A stretch of 64,000 bases of DNA. Origin: Pseudomonas graminis. Lineage in GTDB: Bacteria > Pseudomonadota > Gammaproteobacteria > Pseudomonadales > Pseudomonadaceae. The stretch spans positions 124,001-188,000 of the forward strand of contig NZ_MDEN01000062.1 in assembly GCF_001705435.1 (NCBI RefSeq), read 5' to 3'. The translations under genes were made by a program, and so were the position numbers. Shown here piece after piece: positions 25,359 to 34,852 of this stretch (position 1 is the stretch's first letter; each line of letters starts with the position of its first letter). The notes under the pieces are model-generated. The model was not told where the DNA came from. It saw only the letters and a list, made by a program, of their open reading frames with translations, and did no database searches.

Positions 25359-26915
25359 ATGTCTTATTCAAGTTCACTGTCTGAATATTATCTTGAAGCT
25401 GCCCAAGCCTGCATATCCACTGTGAGCTTCGCGGGTGAAGACATTCGTTTTTCAAACGAATACGAGGCGTTGGAAAACGAGGTTAATAAAGCTCAGTCCA
25501 TGCATGAAACGGCCCAGATCGACTGGCTGAACGTGCGTGAACAAAGTGAAAACCTGCTTCGCACCCAATCCAAAGATTTGCGCGTCGGGGCTTGGCTGAC
25601 GTGGGCCCTGTATCAGCGTGAATCTTTCCAGGGGCTGTTGGCAGGACTTGGGCTTCTTCACCATCTTTGCGTACGCCACTGGGATGAAGTTCATCCCGTC
25701 AAGGCCCGCACCCGTTCCGCAGCCATCGGTTGGCTGCTCCCCCGTCTTGAGCAAGTGCTGTTTGATGACGTCGCTATCAAAGAGCAGTCGCCGCTGTTCA
25801 GTCGCCTCGTCGAGATGCTCGAAGACCTTGATGCGGTGTTCACACAGCACATGGGCGACGATGCACCGTTGCTCTTGCCGGTGTCCCGGCGTTTGAAAAA
25901 CATGGCCCGGCACACGGTTCACAACCTGCCTGACGCCAGGATTGCCGGAGGCGCTGATGCGCCAGTCAAGCCGTCTGCCACTCCGCCGCTCCCCTCAACT
26001 GCGCTGATCGACAGCGAGAAAGACGCGCAAAAGTCCCTGCGGTTTCAGCAGGATAGCGGGCGCTCATTGTGTGCCTGGTGGCTCAAGCAGAAAGCCAGCG
26101 ATCTGCGCGCGTTGCGTTTGAACCGGACATTGCTGTGGTTGCCGATCGAGGCATTGCCGGAGCGCAACTCAGAGCACATCACCGCGCTGCGCGGGCTCCC
26201 GGCAGACAAGCTCAAATGTTATCGAGACCGATACGATCAGGGCAGCTACGCCGATCTGATTATCGAGCTGGAGGCGAGTCTGGCAAAGGCGCCGTTCTGG
26301 TTCGATGGCCAGCGAATGGTCTGGGAGTGCCTGCACGCGCTGAAAGCCGAGGTGGCAATGCGTGAGGTAGTAATCCAGTTCGCGCTGTTGATTCAGCGGC
26401 TCCCCGGGGTCATCGAGCTTCGTTTTCACGACGGCACCCCGTTTGCGGACCCTGCGACTCGCGCCTGGATTGGCGCCAGCGTCACACCTCGCCTGCAGGC
26501 TGCCAGCGCGCCTCGCAGCGTCGACACCACAGTTAACCAGCCGGTCTGGGAAGACGCCCTGGAGTGCGCGGTCTCGGTGCTGCGCGATGACGGCCTCAGG
26601 GCCGCTGTCCAGCGCCTGAAGCAGGGCCTGCACAGCGCCCGGGGCGAGCGTGCACGATTTTTCTGGCAATTCGCCCTGGCCCGGTTGTGCTTCACCGCCA
26701 GGAAATACGAACTCGCCAAGACCCTGCTCGAAACCCTCGACCAAACCCTGCAGGACTCAGGCATCAATGCCTGGGAGCCTGATCTTGCGCTGCAGGTGCT
26801 GCATCTCTTGCACAGCTGTTTCGAATTGCTGCCCCAGGGTCATGGCGCCCGGGAACGCAAGGAAGAGGTTTATCGCAGGCTGTGCCACCTCGACCTCGAA
26901 GTCGTACTTGAATAG
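25359..26915 (+). CDS. tssA: T6SS baseplate/sheath cap protein TssA
   Basis: A 518-residue TssA. The N-terminal ImpA_N domain is seen in FAGEDIRFSNEYEALENEV and the WLTWALYQRESFQGLLAGL segment (about 80-100). A low-complexity proline/alanine linker is at about 200-220. A VasJ-like C-terminal domain follows, with LARLCFTARKYELAKTLLETL. TssA primes assembly at the baseplate and coordinates tube and sheath growth. It is the first gene of the tss operon. The Shine-Dalgarno is weak (GAAG), and the N-terminal start fits family length. Confidence 0.93.
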   Translation: MSYSSSLSEYYLEAAQACISTVSFAGEDIRFSNEYEALENEVNKAQSMHETAQIDWLNVREQSENLLRTQSKDLRVGAWLTWALYQRESFQGLLAGLGLLHHLCVRHWDEVHPVKARTRSAAIGWLLPRLEQVLFDDVAIKEQSPLFSRLVEMLEDLDAVFTQHMGDDAPLLLPVSRRLKNMARHTVHNLPDARIAGGADAPVKPSATPPLPSTALIDSEKDAQKSLRFQQDSGRSLCAWWLKQKASDLRALRLNRTLLWLPIEALPERNSEHITALRGLPADKLKCYRDRYDQGSYADLIIELEASLAKAPFWFDGQRMVWECLHALKAEVAMREVVIQFALLIQRLPGVIELRFHDGTPFADPATRAWIGASVTPRLQAASAPRSVDTTVNQPVWEDALECAVSVLRDDGLRAAVQRLKQGLHSARGERARFFWQFALARLCFTARKYELAKTLLETLDQTLQDSGINAWEPDLALQVLHLLHSCFELLPQGHGARERKEEVYRRLCHLDLEVVLE

Positions 26916-26947
26916 GCCCCAGGGCCCTAATTACCAGGAGAACGGCC

Positions 26948-27451
26948 ATGGCCAAAGAAGGATCGGTAGCCCCCAAAGAACGTATCAACGTCACGTTCAA
27001 GCCCGCCACGGGGGGTGCGCAGGAAGAGATCGAGCTGCCTTTGAAGCTGCTCGCAATCGGTGATTACACCTTACGAAAAGACGAGCGAAAAGTCGAAGAG
27101 CGCAAGCCCATCAGCATCGACAAGATGACCTTTGACGAGGTGCTGGCGAAGCAGGCCCTGAGCCTCACGCTGAGCGTGCCCAACCGTCTCCAAGCGGAGG
27201 AAGGGAATGAGGAGTTGGCGGTGCAACTGCACGTCAAGTCGATGAAGGACTTCAATCCGGCCTCGCTGGTGGACCAAGTGCCGGAACTGAAAAAACTCAT
27301 GGAACTGCGCGACGCCCTGGTGGCGCTCAAAGGACCGCTGGGGAACGCGCCCGCTTTTCGCAAAGCCATTGAAGGGGTACTCGCCAACGACGAGTCCCGC
27401 GGTCGCGTGCTGGGCGAGCTGGGTTTGAACGCCGCCGCCCAGGACACCTGA
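26948..27451 (+). CDS. tssB: T6SS contractile sheath small subunit TssB
   Basis: A 167-residue TssB (VipA). It shows the conserved start KEGSVAPKERINVTF and KPATGGAQEEIELPLKLLAI, then the region around LSVPNRLQAEE and the FNPASLVDQVPELKKLMELR block. TssB and TssC form the contractile sheath around the Hcp tube. The ATG at 26948 has AGGAG eight bases upstream. It is followed after 25 bp by tssC. Confidence 0.97.
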   Translation: MAKEGSVAPKERINVTFKPATGGAQEEIELPLKLLAIGDYTLRKDERKVEERKPISIDKMTFDEVLAKQALSLTLSVPNRLQAEEGNEELAVQLHVKSMKDFNPASLVDQVPELKKLMELRDALVALKGPLGNAPAFRKAIEGVLANDESRGRVLGELGLNAAAQDT

Positions 27452-27476
27452 GTCCATCTGCCAAGGAGCCAACATC

Positions 27477-28952
27477 ATGAGTACTACACCAGCGCAGCAG
27501 CAGGGCAAAGAACCCGGCGAGTTCAGCATTCTCGACAGCATCATTGCCGAAACCCGCCTGCCTCGGGATGAGGATGCCTATGGCATCGCCAAGCGCGGCG
27601 TGTCGGCGTTTATCGAGGAACTGCTCAAACCCCAAAATGCGGGTGAGCCGGTGAAGAAGGCAATGGTTGACCGCATGATTGCCGAGATCGATGCCAAGCT
27701 GGGGCGTCAGATGGACGAGATTTTGCACCACCCGGACTTCCAGTCTCTGGAGTCGTCCTGGCGTGGTTTGCAGTTGCTGGTCGAGCGGACCGACTTTCGC
27801 GAGAACATCAAGATTGAAATCCTCAACGTGTCCAAAGAGGACTTGCTGGAAGATTTCGAAGATTCCCCCGAGGTCATGCAAGCCGGTCTCTACAAGCATA
27901 TCTACACCGCCGAGTACGGTCAGTTCGGTGGGCAGCCTGTGGGAGCGATCATCGCCAACTACTTCATGTCCCCCAGCGCCCCGGACGTGAAGCTGATGCA
28001 GTACGTTTCCAGCGTGGCCTGCATGTCCCACGCGCCATTTATCGCCGCCGCCGGCCCCAGGTTCTTTGGCCTGGAAAGCTTCACCGGCCTGCCAGACCTG
28101 AAAGATCTGAAGGATCATTTCGAGGGCCCGCAGTTCGCCAAATGGCAGAGCTTCCGTCAGTCGGAAGACGCCCGCTACGTGGGCCTGACGGTGCCACGCT
28201 TCCTGCTGCGCAACCCGTACGACCCGCAGGAGAATCCGGTCAAGTCGTTTGTCTACAAGGAAACCGTTGCCAACAGCCATGAGCACTACCTGTGGGGCAA
28301 CACGGCGTACGCCTTCGGTACGAAGCTGACGGACAGCTTCGCGAAATTCCGCTGGTGCCCGAACATCATCGGCCCCCAGAGCGGTGGCGCAGTCGAAGAT
28401 TTACCGCTGCACCACTTCGAAAGCATGGGTGAAATCGAAACCAAGATCCCTACCGAAGTCTTGGTCAGTGATCGGCGTGAATACGAGTTGGCGGAGGAGG
28501 GCTTTATCTCCCTGACCATGCGCAAGGGCTCGGACAACGCGGCGTTCTTCTCCGCCAGCTCGGTTCAAAAACCCAAGTTTTTCGGCACCAGCGCGGAGGG
28601 CAAGGCGGCGGAGCTGAACTACAAACTCGGCACCCAGCTGCCGTACATGATGATCGTCAACCGTCTTGCTCACTATCTGAAAGTCCTGCAACGCGAGCAG
28701 TTGGGTTCCTGGAAAGAACGCACTGACCTCGAACTGGAACTGAACAAGTGGATTCGCCAGTACGTTGCCGACCAGGAGAATCCGAGCGCTGAAGTCCGTG
28801 GTCGGCGTCCCCTGCGTGCCGCGCAGATCATCGTCAGTGACGTGGAGGGTGAACCCGGCTGGTATCGCGTCAGCCTGAACGTGCGCCCGCATTTCAAATA
28901 CATGGGCGCCGATTTCACCCTGTCGCTGGTGGGCAAGCTGGACAAAGAGTGA
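27477..28952 (+). CDS. tssC: T6SS contractile sheath large subunit TssC
   Basis: A 491-residue TssC (VipB), full length. Conserved blocks include HPDFQSLESSWRGLQLLV, the EYGQFGGQPVGAIIANY segment, VPRFLLRNPYDPQENPV, the WGNTAYAFG block and the C-terminal RPHFKYMGADFTLSLVGKL. It polymerises with TssB into the sheath and carries, in the family, the ClpV-recycled surface. AAGGAG precedes the ATG. It lies between tssB and tssE on a single transcript. Confidence 0.97.
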   Translation: MSTTPAQQQGKEPGEFSILDSIIAETRLPRDEDAYGIAKRGVSAFIEELLKPQNAGEPVKKAMVDRMIAEIDAKLGRQMDEILHHPDFQSLESSWRGLQLLVERTDFRENIKIEILNVSKEDLLEDFEDSPEVMQAGLYKHIYTAEYGQFGGQPVGAIIANYFMSPSAPDVKLMQYVSSVACMSHAPFIAAAGPRFFGLESFTGLPDLKDLKDHFEGPQFAKWQSFRQSEDARYVGLTVPRFLLRNPYDPQENPVKSFVYKETVANSHEHYLWGNTAYAFGTKLTDSFAKFRWCPNIIGPQSGGAVEDLPLHHFESMGEIETKIPTEVLVSDRREYELAEEGFISLTMRKGSDNAAFFSASSVQKPKFFGTSAEGKAAELNYKLGTQLPYMMIVNRLAHYLKVLQREQLGSWKERTDLELELNKWIRQYVADQENPSAEVRGRRPLRAAQIIVSDVEGEPGWYRVSLNVRPHFKYMGADFTLSLVGKLDKE

Positions 28953-28965
28953 AGGGGGTCGACGC

Positions 28966-29385
28966 ATGACTGGGTACGGCAGCCTTTTTGAACGCCTGGG
29001 TGGCGACGCCGACAAGCGCGTTGGCTGGAGCCGCGAAGACGCTGCGACGGCATCGGTGGCTGCCCATCTGGCCAAGATGCTCAGCACCCGTGCGGGCAGC
29101 GTTCAGACGCTTATCGACTACGGGCTGCCGGATCTCAACGACATGCGTTTAAGCCTTCATGACGCGTTGACCAACGCGCGGCTCGCTATTGAGGTTTTCA
29201 TCGAAACCTACGAGCCACGCTTGAGCAGCGTCCAGGTCATCGCGCTGCCCCACGAAAACGATCAGCTTCGGCTCGCCTTTCGTATCGAGGGGCTGCTGGA
29301 GGTTGAGGGTTTCAAGCGTCAGGTCACTTTCGCCGCCTGCCTGGAGGGCGGCGGTCAGGTACAGGTCAACCACAGAAAAGCCTGA
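28966..29385 (+). CDS. tssE: T6SS baseplate protein TssE (gp25-like)
   Basis: A 139-residue protein of the GPW/gp25 family. The start GSLFERLGGDADKRVGWSRE is typical of TssE, followed by the VAAHLAKMLSTRAGSVQTL segment and the conserved YGLPDLND. It is part of the baseplate wedge that starts sheath polymerisation. It begins 13 bp after tssC. The 107-bp gap to tssF contains no ORF that I can support. Confidence 0.94.
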   Translation: MTGYGSLFERLGGDADKRVGWSREDAATASVAAHLAKMLSTRAGSVQTLIDYGLPDLNDMRLSLHDALTNARLAIEVFIETYEPRLSSVQVIALPHENDQLRLAFRIEGLLEVEGFKRQVTFAACLEGGGQVQVNHRKA

Positions 29386-29492
29386 TGTCAGGACACGCTG
29401 CATGTGACTGCACCCGATGACGGAAGGCACCAGCAGGCGGTTTTCCGCAACGACCACCCTTGAACCAAACAGCTGCGCTCGAAGGTAAAACC

Positions 29493-31280
29493 ATGTCCTT
29501 TAACCACTACTACCAAAGCGAGCTCACCGCGCTTCGCCAGCTAGGTCGTCTGTTTGCCGAGCGCAGCCCGGCGTTGGCGCCTTTTCTGGGGCAGGCCGGA
29601 CGGGATCCTGACGTAGAGCGGCTGCTGGAAGGCTTCGCGTTCCTGACCGGACGCCTGCGACAGAAGCTCGATGACGAGCTGCCCGAGCTCAGTCATTCGC
29701 TGATGCAACTGCTGTGGCCCAACTACATGCAGCCGCTGCCTGCCTTCAGCATTCTGCAATTTGACCCGCTGAAGCTGGCAGGGCCTGCGCTGAGGGTGGA
29801 GCGGGATACGCCGGTGGACAGCGTGCCGATCGATGGCGTGCAGTGTCGCTTCCGCACCTGCTACCCGACCGATGTCCAGGCGCTCGATCTGGTCGCACTG
29901 ACGTACTCGGTCAAGGGCGAGGGCTCACTGTTGAGTTTGCGGCTGGAGACCAGCGGCGAAGGCCATTTTGGTGAGTTGCAATTGAGCCGTTTGCGCCTGC
30001 ATTTTGCCGGCGAGCGTTACATCAGCCAGATGCTCTATCTGAGCCTTCTGCGCAATATCGAGAGGATCGAGCTGGTGCCGTTGGACGGGGACGGCAAGCC
30101 CATCCAGGGCGTCAATGGCCTGCCCATGTCATTCAGCATCCCTGGCGACCGTATCCAGCCCGTGGGATTTGCCGAAGACGAAGCGCTGATCCCGTATCCG
30201 CTGAATACCTTCCGCGGTTACCGCTATTTGCAGGAGTACTTCGCTTTCCAGGACAAGTTTCTGTTTGTGGACGTGAATGGTCTGGACCTGCTCGCTGCAT
30301 TGCCGGAAGAAACGCTCAAACGCCTACGCGGGCTTGAATTGCGTTTCGACATTCGCAAGAGCGGTGTGCAGCGCCTGCGACCGACGCTGGACAACGTCAA
30401 GCTCCATTGCACGCCCATCGTGAACCTGTTCAAACATGACGCCACGCCGATCCGCCTCGAGGGCAAACAGGACGAGTACCTGCTGATGCCGGCGCTCTAT
30501 AGCCCGGAAAATTGCGGCGTGTTTTCGGTCGAATCGGTGATCGGCTGGAAGCCCGGTGGCTTGGGTTACGAAACCTACGTGCCTTTCGAGTCCTTTGAGC
30601 ATGACCCCAGTTTCGATGTGCCGAACCGCCGTCCGCACTACAGCATTCGCCAGCGTTCATCGTCGCTGCACGATGGGCTCGACACCTACCTGAGCTTCGG
30701 CATCCGTCACACCGAAGCCTCTGAAACACTGTCGATCGAGATGACGTGCACCCATCAGAACCTGCCGCGCAAGCTCAAGCTGGGTGACATTTGCATCGCC
30801 TGCGAACAGACACCGGAAGGTCTGACCTTCCGCAATATCACCCCGGCCACGCCCAGTTATGCGCCGCCGCTGAACCGCGACTTCCTGTGGAAGCTGATCA
30901 GCAACATGTCGCTTAACTACCTGTCCCTGGCGGACGTCAACGCCTTGAAGGTGATCCTCGAAACCTACGACTTGCCGCGCTATTACGACCCGCACGCAGA
31001 AAAGGTCAGCAGGCGCCTGCTGGGCGGGCTCAAGTCGATCCGGCACCAGCATGTCGACCGGCTGCACAAAGGGCTGCCGGTACGCGGGTTGCGCACCGAG
31101 CTGACCATCGACCCGCACGGCTATATCGGCGAGGGCGACGTGTTCGTGTTTGCCTCCGTTCTTAATGAGTTTTTTGCGCTTTACGCCAGCCTCAATTCGT
31201 ATCACGAGCTGCGCGTGAAAAGCACACAGGGAGAGGTGTACCAATGGACACCCCGTATGGGCCTGCAGCCCCTGCTTTGA
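29493..31280 (+). CDS. tssF: T6SS baseplate protein TssF
   Basis: A 595-residue TssF (VasA). I chose the ATG at 29493 (MSFNHYYQSELTALRQLG), the conserved family start; an in-frame TTG 33 bases upstream has no support. Family blocks include GRDPDVERLLEGFAFLTGRL, the SLMQLLWPNYMQPLPAFSIL segment and RGLRTELTIDPHGYIGEGDV near the end. TssF forms the baseplate wedge with TssG, TssE and TssK. The 3' end overlaps tssG by 37 bp. Confidence 0.96.
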   Translation: MSFNHYYQSELTALRQLGRLFAERSPALAPFLGQAGRDPDVERLLEGFAFLTGRLRQKLDDELPELSHSLMQLLWPNYMQPLPAFSILQFDPLKLAGPALRVERDTPVDSVPIDGVQCRFRTCYPTDVQALDLVALTYSVKGEGSLLSLRLETSGEGHFGELQLSRLRLHFAGERYISQMLYLSLLRNIERIELVPLDGDGKPIQGVNGLPMSFSIPGDRIQPVGFAEDEALIPYPLNTFRGYRYLQEYFAFQDKFLFVDVNGLDLLAALPEETLKRLRGLELRFDIRKSGVQRLRPTLDNVKLHCTPIVNLFKHDATPIRLEGKQDEYLLMPALYSPENCGVFSVESVIGWKPGGLGYETYVPFESFEHDPSFDVPNRRPHYSIRQRSSSLHDGLDTYLSFGIRHTEASETLSIEMTCTHQNLPRKLKLGDICIACEQTPEGLTFRNITPATPSYAPPLNRDFLWKLISNMSLNYLSLADVNALKVILETYDLPRYYDPHAEKVSRRLLGGLKSIRHQHVDRLHKGLPVRGLRTELTIDPHGYIGEGDVFVFASVLNEFFALYASLNSYHELRVKSTQGEVYQWTPRMGLQPLL

Positions 31281-32266
31281 GCGGGCTGACCCAAGGCATA
31301 CGCGAATATTCGCTGTTTCAGGCCGTCTTGCTGGTCATCGACCGGCTGCGCATGGCGCACCCGCATTTGAGCGATGACGACCTGTATGACCAGCTGGAAT
31401 TCCAGGCCAACCCGAGCCTTGGCTTTCCGGGCAGTGATGTGGACCGCGTGGAGTTTTTTGAAGCGTCCGGGCTGATGCGTGCACGCCTGCGCTTCAACCT
31501 GCCGGGACTTGTCGGGTCCGGATCGCCTTTGCCTGCGTTTTATAGCGAGCAGGCATTGGGCGACAGCGAGGAAGGCAACCCGACCCGCCAGTTCCTGGAC
31601 CTGTTTCACCACCGCCTGCATCGGCTGATGCTGCCGATCTGGAAGAAATACCGCTACCGCGCCTGTTTTGAAAGCGGCGCGATCGATCCGTTTTCGTCGC
31701 AGTTGTTCGCGCTCATCGGACTGGGCAGCGAGGAGATTCGACAGGCGCGGGAGCTGAACTGGAAGCGACTGCTGCCCTACCTGGGTTTGCTCAGCCTGCG
31801 CGCGCATTCGGCAGCGCTGATCGAGGCGGTGCTGCGGTACTACTTCAAACACGCAGCACTGACGATTGAACAATGCATGGAGCGTCGCGTGGACATTCTC
31901 CAAGAGCAGCGCAACAGCCTTGGCCGAGCCAACAGCCAGCTCGGCGAGGACTTGGTGCTTGGCGAACACGTCCGCGACCGCAGTGGCAAATTCCGCATTC
32001 ATGTTCGAGAGCTTGGCTGGCAGCGTTTCCACGAGTTCCTGCCCATCGGCGCGGGTTACCAACCGCTGTGCGCATTGGTGCGATTCACGCTGCGTGACCC
32101 GCTTGATTACGACGTTCGCCTGGCGCTGCGTCAGGAAGAAATTCGCGAACTGCGCCTGGCCGGTCAGAACGCGTGTCGCCTTGGATGGACCAGTTGGCTG
32201 GGCCGCGACCGCGCGGACGGCGTGGTCACCCTGGGCAGCCAATCATTAAGGACAGCCGAACGATGA
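31244..32266 (+). CDS. tssG: T6SS baseplate protein TssG
   Basis: A 340-residue TssG (VasB). The start region has SLFQAVLLVIDRLRMAHP, followed by the family pattern IEFQANPSLGFP-like LEFQANPSLGFPGSDV and then LPAFYSEQALGD. The ATG at 31244 overlaps the tssF coding end and has GAGAGG upstream. TssG binds TssF and TssK in the baseplate. Its stop overlaps the clpV start (ATGA). Confidence 0.95.
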   Translation: MDTPYGPAAPALSGLTQGIREYSLFQAVLLVIDRLRMAHPHLSDDDLYDQLEFQANPSLGFPGSDVDRVEFFEASGLMRARLRFNLPGLVGSGSPLPAFYSEQALGDSEEGNPTRQFLDLFHHRLHRLMLPIWKKYRYRACFESGAIDPFSSQLFALIGLGSEEIRQARELNWKRLLPYLGLLSLRAHSAALIEAVLRYYFKHAALTIEQCMERRVDILQEQRNSLGRANSQLGEDLVLGEHVRDRSGKFRIHVRELGWQRFHEFLPIGAGYQPLCALVRFTLRDPLDYDVRLALRQEEIRELRLAGQNACRLGWTSWLGRDRADGVVTLGSQSLRTAER

Positions 32267-34842
32267 GTAACATCAACCTGCAACAACTTATTCAGGCGCT
32301 CGACGCCGAAAGCCGTCGCGACCTGGAGCACGCCGCCGAGCGCTGCGTGGGACGCGGCGGTAGCAAGGTGCTTGTCGAGGACCTGTTGCTGTGCTTGCTG
32401 GAGCGCCCACAGGGCCTGCTGTCCCGCGCGCTGCAGGATGCCGGCGTGGACGCGGGTGAACTTGGCGCCGCGTTGCAGATGCGGATGGAACACAGTGCGT
32501 CCCGCAGCCCGGTATTTGCCCCGGAACTGGTGCAGTGGCTGCAGGATGCGCTGCTGGTCGCCAACCTTGAATTGGGCCAGACCCAGGTTGAACAAGGGGC
32601 GCTGATCCTTGCGTTACTGCGCAACCCCATGCGTTACGCGGGCAGCCGCTATCAGGCATTGCTCGCCCGACTGAACATCGAGCGCTTGAAAGCATTCGCC
32701 TTGTCACAGAAGGCCCATTCCGACGCCGGCAACCGCGATGCGGCCGGCGAGTCACTGCTGACCCGCTTTACCCATAACCTCACCCAACAGGCCCGAGACG
32801 GCAGGCTCGACCCGGTGCTGTGCCGTGACGACGCCATTCGGCAAATGGTGGATATTCTCGCCCGTCGGCGGAAAAACAACCCGATCGTGGTGGGTGATGC
32901 CGGTGTCGGCAAGACGGCGATCGTTGAAGGGCTGGCGTCGCGTATCGTCGCCGGGGAAGTGCCGCAGGCAATAAAGGACGTTGAGCTGCTGTCGCTGGAC
33001 ATGGGGCTGTTGCAGGCCGGCGCCAGCGTCAAAGGGGAGTTCGAACGTCGCCTCAAGGGCGTGATCGACGAGGTCAAGGCGTCGCCCAAACCGATCATAT
33101 TGTTTATCGACGAGGCCCATACCCTGATCGGGGCCGGGGGGGAGGCGGGTGGCTCCGATGCGGCCAACCTGCTCAAGCCGGCCCTGGCGCGTGGCGAACT
33201 GCGCACCATCGCTGCGACGACCTGGACCGAATACAAAAAATACATCGAGAAAGACCCGGCGCTGGCCCGCCGCTTCCAGCCGGTGCGGTTGCACGAACCG
33301 ACCATCAATGAAGCTGTGACCATCCTGCGTGGCCTTGCTCACGTTTACGAGCGGAGCCACGGCATCTATCTGCGGGACGACGCAGTGGTCGCCGCTGCTG
33401 AGTTGTCTGCCCGCTATCTCGCCGGCCGCCAGTTGCCGGACAAGGCCGTCGATGTGCTCGACACGGCGTGCGCACGCGTTCGCATCAGCCTCGCCGCCGC
33501 CCCCCAACGTCTTGAGCGTCTGCGCAATGAACTGGCTGAAGGCAGCCGCCAGCGTCAGGCGCTGCGTCGTGACGCCGAAGCCGGTTTGCTCATTGATCAT
33601 CCGGCACTGGATGCACTGGAAAACCGTTTGCGCGCTGCGGATGAAGAACGCCTTGCGCTCGAGTCACTCTGGCTTGAACAGAAGGGATTGGCCGAGCGCC
33701 TGCTGGAGCTGCGTCAGCGAATGGCGCAGGCGGTTGATGTCGATGAACCGCACACTGTCGAAGACCTGCAAGCCGCCCGCGATGAGATTCACCTCGCCCT
33801 GACTCAGGCCCAGGCCCGGGAGCGGCTGGTGAGCTTCGAAGTCTGCCCGCGGCTTGTCGCCGAAGTGATCAGTGCCTGGACCGGCGTGCCCTTGGCGCAA
33901 TTGGCGCGAGAGCACAACGCCAAAATCGCCAGCTTTTCAAGGGACTTGAGCGCCCGCATTCGCGGTCAGGAGCACGCGGTGCACGCCCTTGATCGTTCGA
34001 TGCGGGCCACTGCAGCCGGTCTTAACAAACCTGACGCACCCGTGGGCGTGTTCCTGTTGGTCGGGCCGAGCGGTGTGGGCAAGACTGAAACCGCGCTGGC
34101 GCTCGCTGACTTGCTGTATGGCGGCGAGCGGTTCATCACCACCATCAACATGTCCGAGTTCCAGGAGAAGCACACCGTCTCGCGTCTGATTGGTGCGCCG
34201 CCGGGCTACGTGGGTTACGGCGAGGGCGGCATGCTCACCGAAGCGGTGCGGCAGAGACCGTATTCCGTGGTCCTGCTCGATGAAGTCGAAAAAGCCGATC
34301 CGGACGTGTTGAATCTGTTCTATCAGATCTTTGACAAGGGCGTGGCCAACGACGGGGAAGGGCGGGAGATCAATTTCCGCAACACGCTGATCCTGATGAC
34401 CTCGAACTTGGGAAGCGACCTCATCAGTGACCTCTGTGCCGACGGCGCGCGTCCCGCTGCGCAGGTGCTTGAGGACACTATCTGTCCGGTGCTCGCGAGT
34501 CACTTCAAGCCGGCGCTGCTGGCCCGCATGCGCGTCGTCCCCTATTACCCCGTGAGCGGGTCAGTGCTGCGCGAATTGATCGAGGTCAAACTGGGACGCC
34601 TGGGCGAGCGTCTGAATCGCCGTCAGCTGGCGTTCACCTTTTCCGAGGCGCTGGTCGATCATCTGGTGGAGCGCTGCAGCCAAAGTGACAGCGGCGCACG
34701 TCTGATCGACCACTTGCTGGAGCTTCACGTACTGCCCCAGGTGGCTGACCGGTTGCTCGATGCGATGGCGGCAGGTCAACGTCTCACGTCCGTGCACGCA
34801 ACCGTCGATCACGAAGCCGCCGTGACCTGCGAGTTTGCCTGA
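32263..34842 (+). CDS. tssH: T6SS AAA+ ATPase ClpV
   Basis: An 859-residue ClpV, full length. I chose the ATG at 32263 (MSNINLQQLIQALDAESRRD), overlapping the tssG stop. An N-terminal Clp repeat domain is followed by two AAA+ modules. The first has Walker A GDAGVGKT and Walker B ILFIDEAHTLIGAGG. The second has GPSGVGKTETA and VVLLDEVEKADPDVLN. A coiled-coil middle domain lies between. ClpV disassembles contracted TssB-TssC sheaths for reuse. Confidence 0.97.
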   Translation: MSNINLQQLIQALDAESRRDLEHAAERCVGRGGSKVLVEDLLLCLLERPQGLLSRALQDAGVDAGELGAALQMRMEHSASRSPVFAPELVQWLQDALLVANLELGQTQVEQGALILALLRNPMRYAGSRYQALLARLNIERLKAFALSQKAHSDAGNRDAAGESLLTRFTHNLTQQARDGRLDPVLCRDDAIRQMVDILARRRKNNPIVVGDAGVGKTAIVEGLASRIVAGEVPQAIKDVELLSLDMGLLQAGASVKGEFERRLKGVIDEVKASPKPIILFIDEAHTLIGAGGEAGGSDAANLLKPALARGELRTIAATTWTEYKKYIEKDPALARRFQPVRLHEPTINEAVTILRGLAHVYERSHGIYLRDDAVVAAAELSARYLAGRQLPDKAVDVLDTACARVRISLAAAPQRLERLRNELAEGSRQRQALRRDAEAGLLIDHPALDALENRLRAADEERLALESLWLEQKGLAERLLELRQRMAQAVDVDEPHTVEDLQAARDEIHLALTQAQARERLVSFEVCPRLVAEVISAWTGVPLAQLAREHNAKIASFSRDLSARIRGQEHAVHALDRSMRATAAGLNKPDAPVGVFLLVGPSGVGKTETALALADLLYGGERFITTINMSEFQEKHTVSRLIGAPPGYVGYGEGGMLTEAVRQRPYSVVLLDEVEKADPDVLNLFYQIFDKGVANDGEGREINFRNTLILMTSNLGSDLISDLCADGARPAAQVLEDTICPVLASHFKPALLARMRVVPYYPVSGSVLRELIEVKLGRLGERLNRRQLAFTFSEALVDHLVERCSQSDSGARLIDHLLELHVLPQVADRLLDAMAAGQRLTSVHATVDHEAAVTCEFA

Positions 34843-34852
34843 GGTGGGCGCG

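Noticed and set aside
25168..25455. Minus-strand 95-codon frame in the AT-rich hcp/tssA gap
   Set aside because: It overlaps the tssA start, has no Shine-Dalgarno and shows no protein-like composition. It is better explained as chance in a low-GC region.
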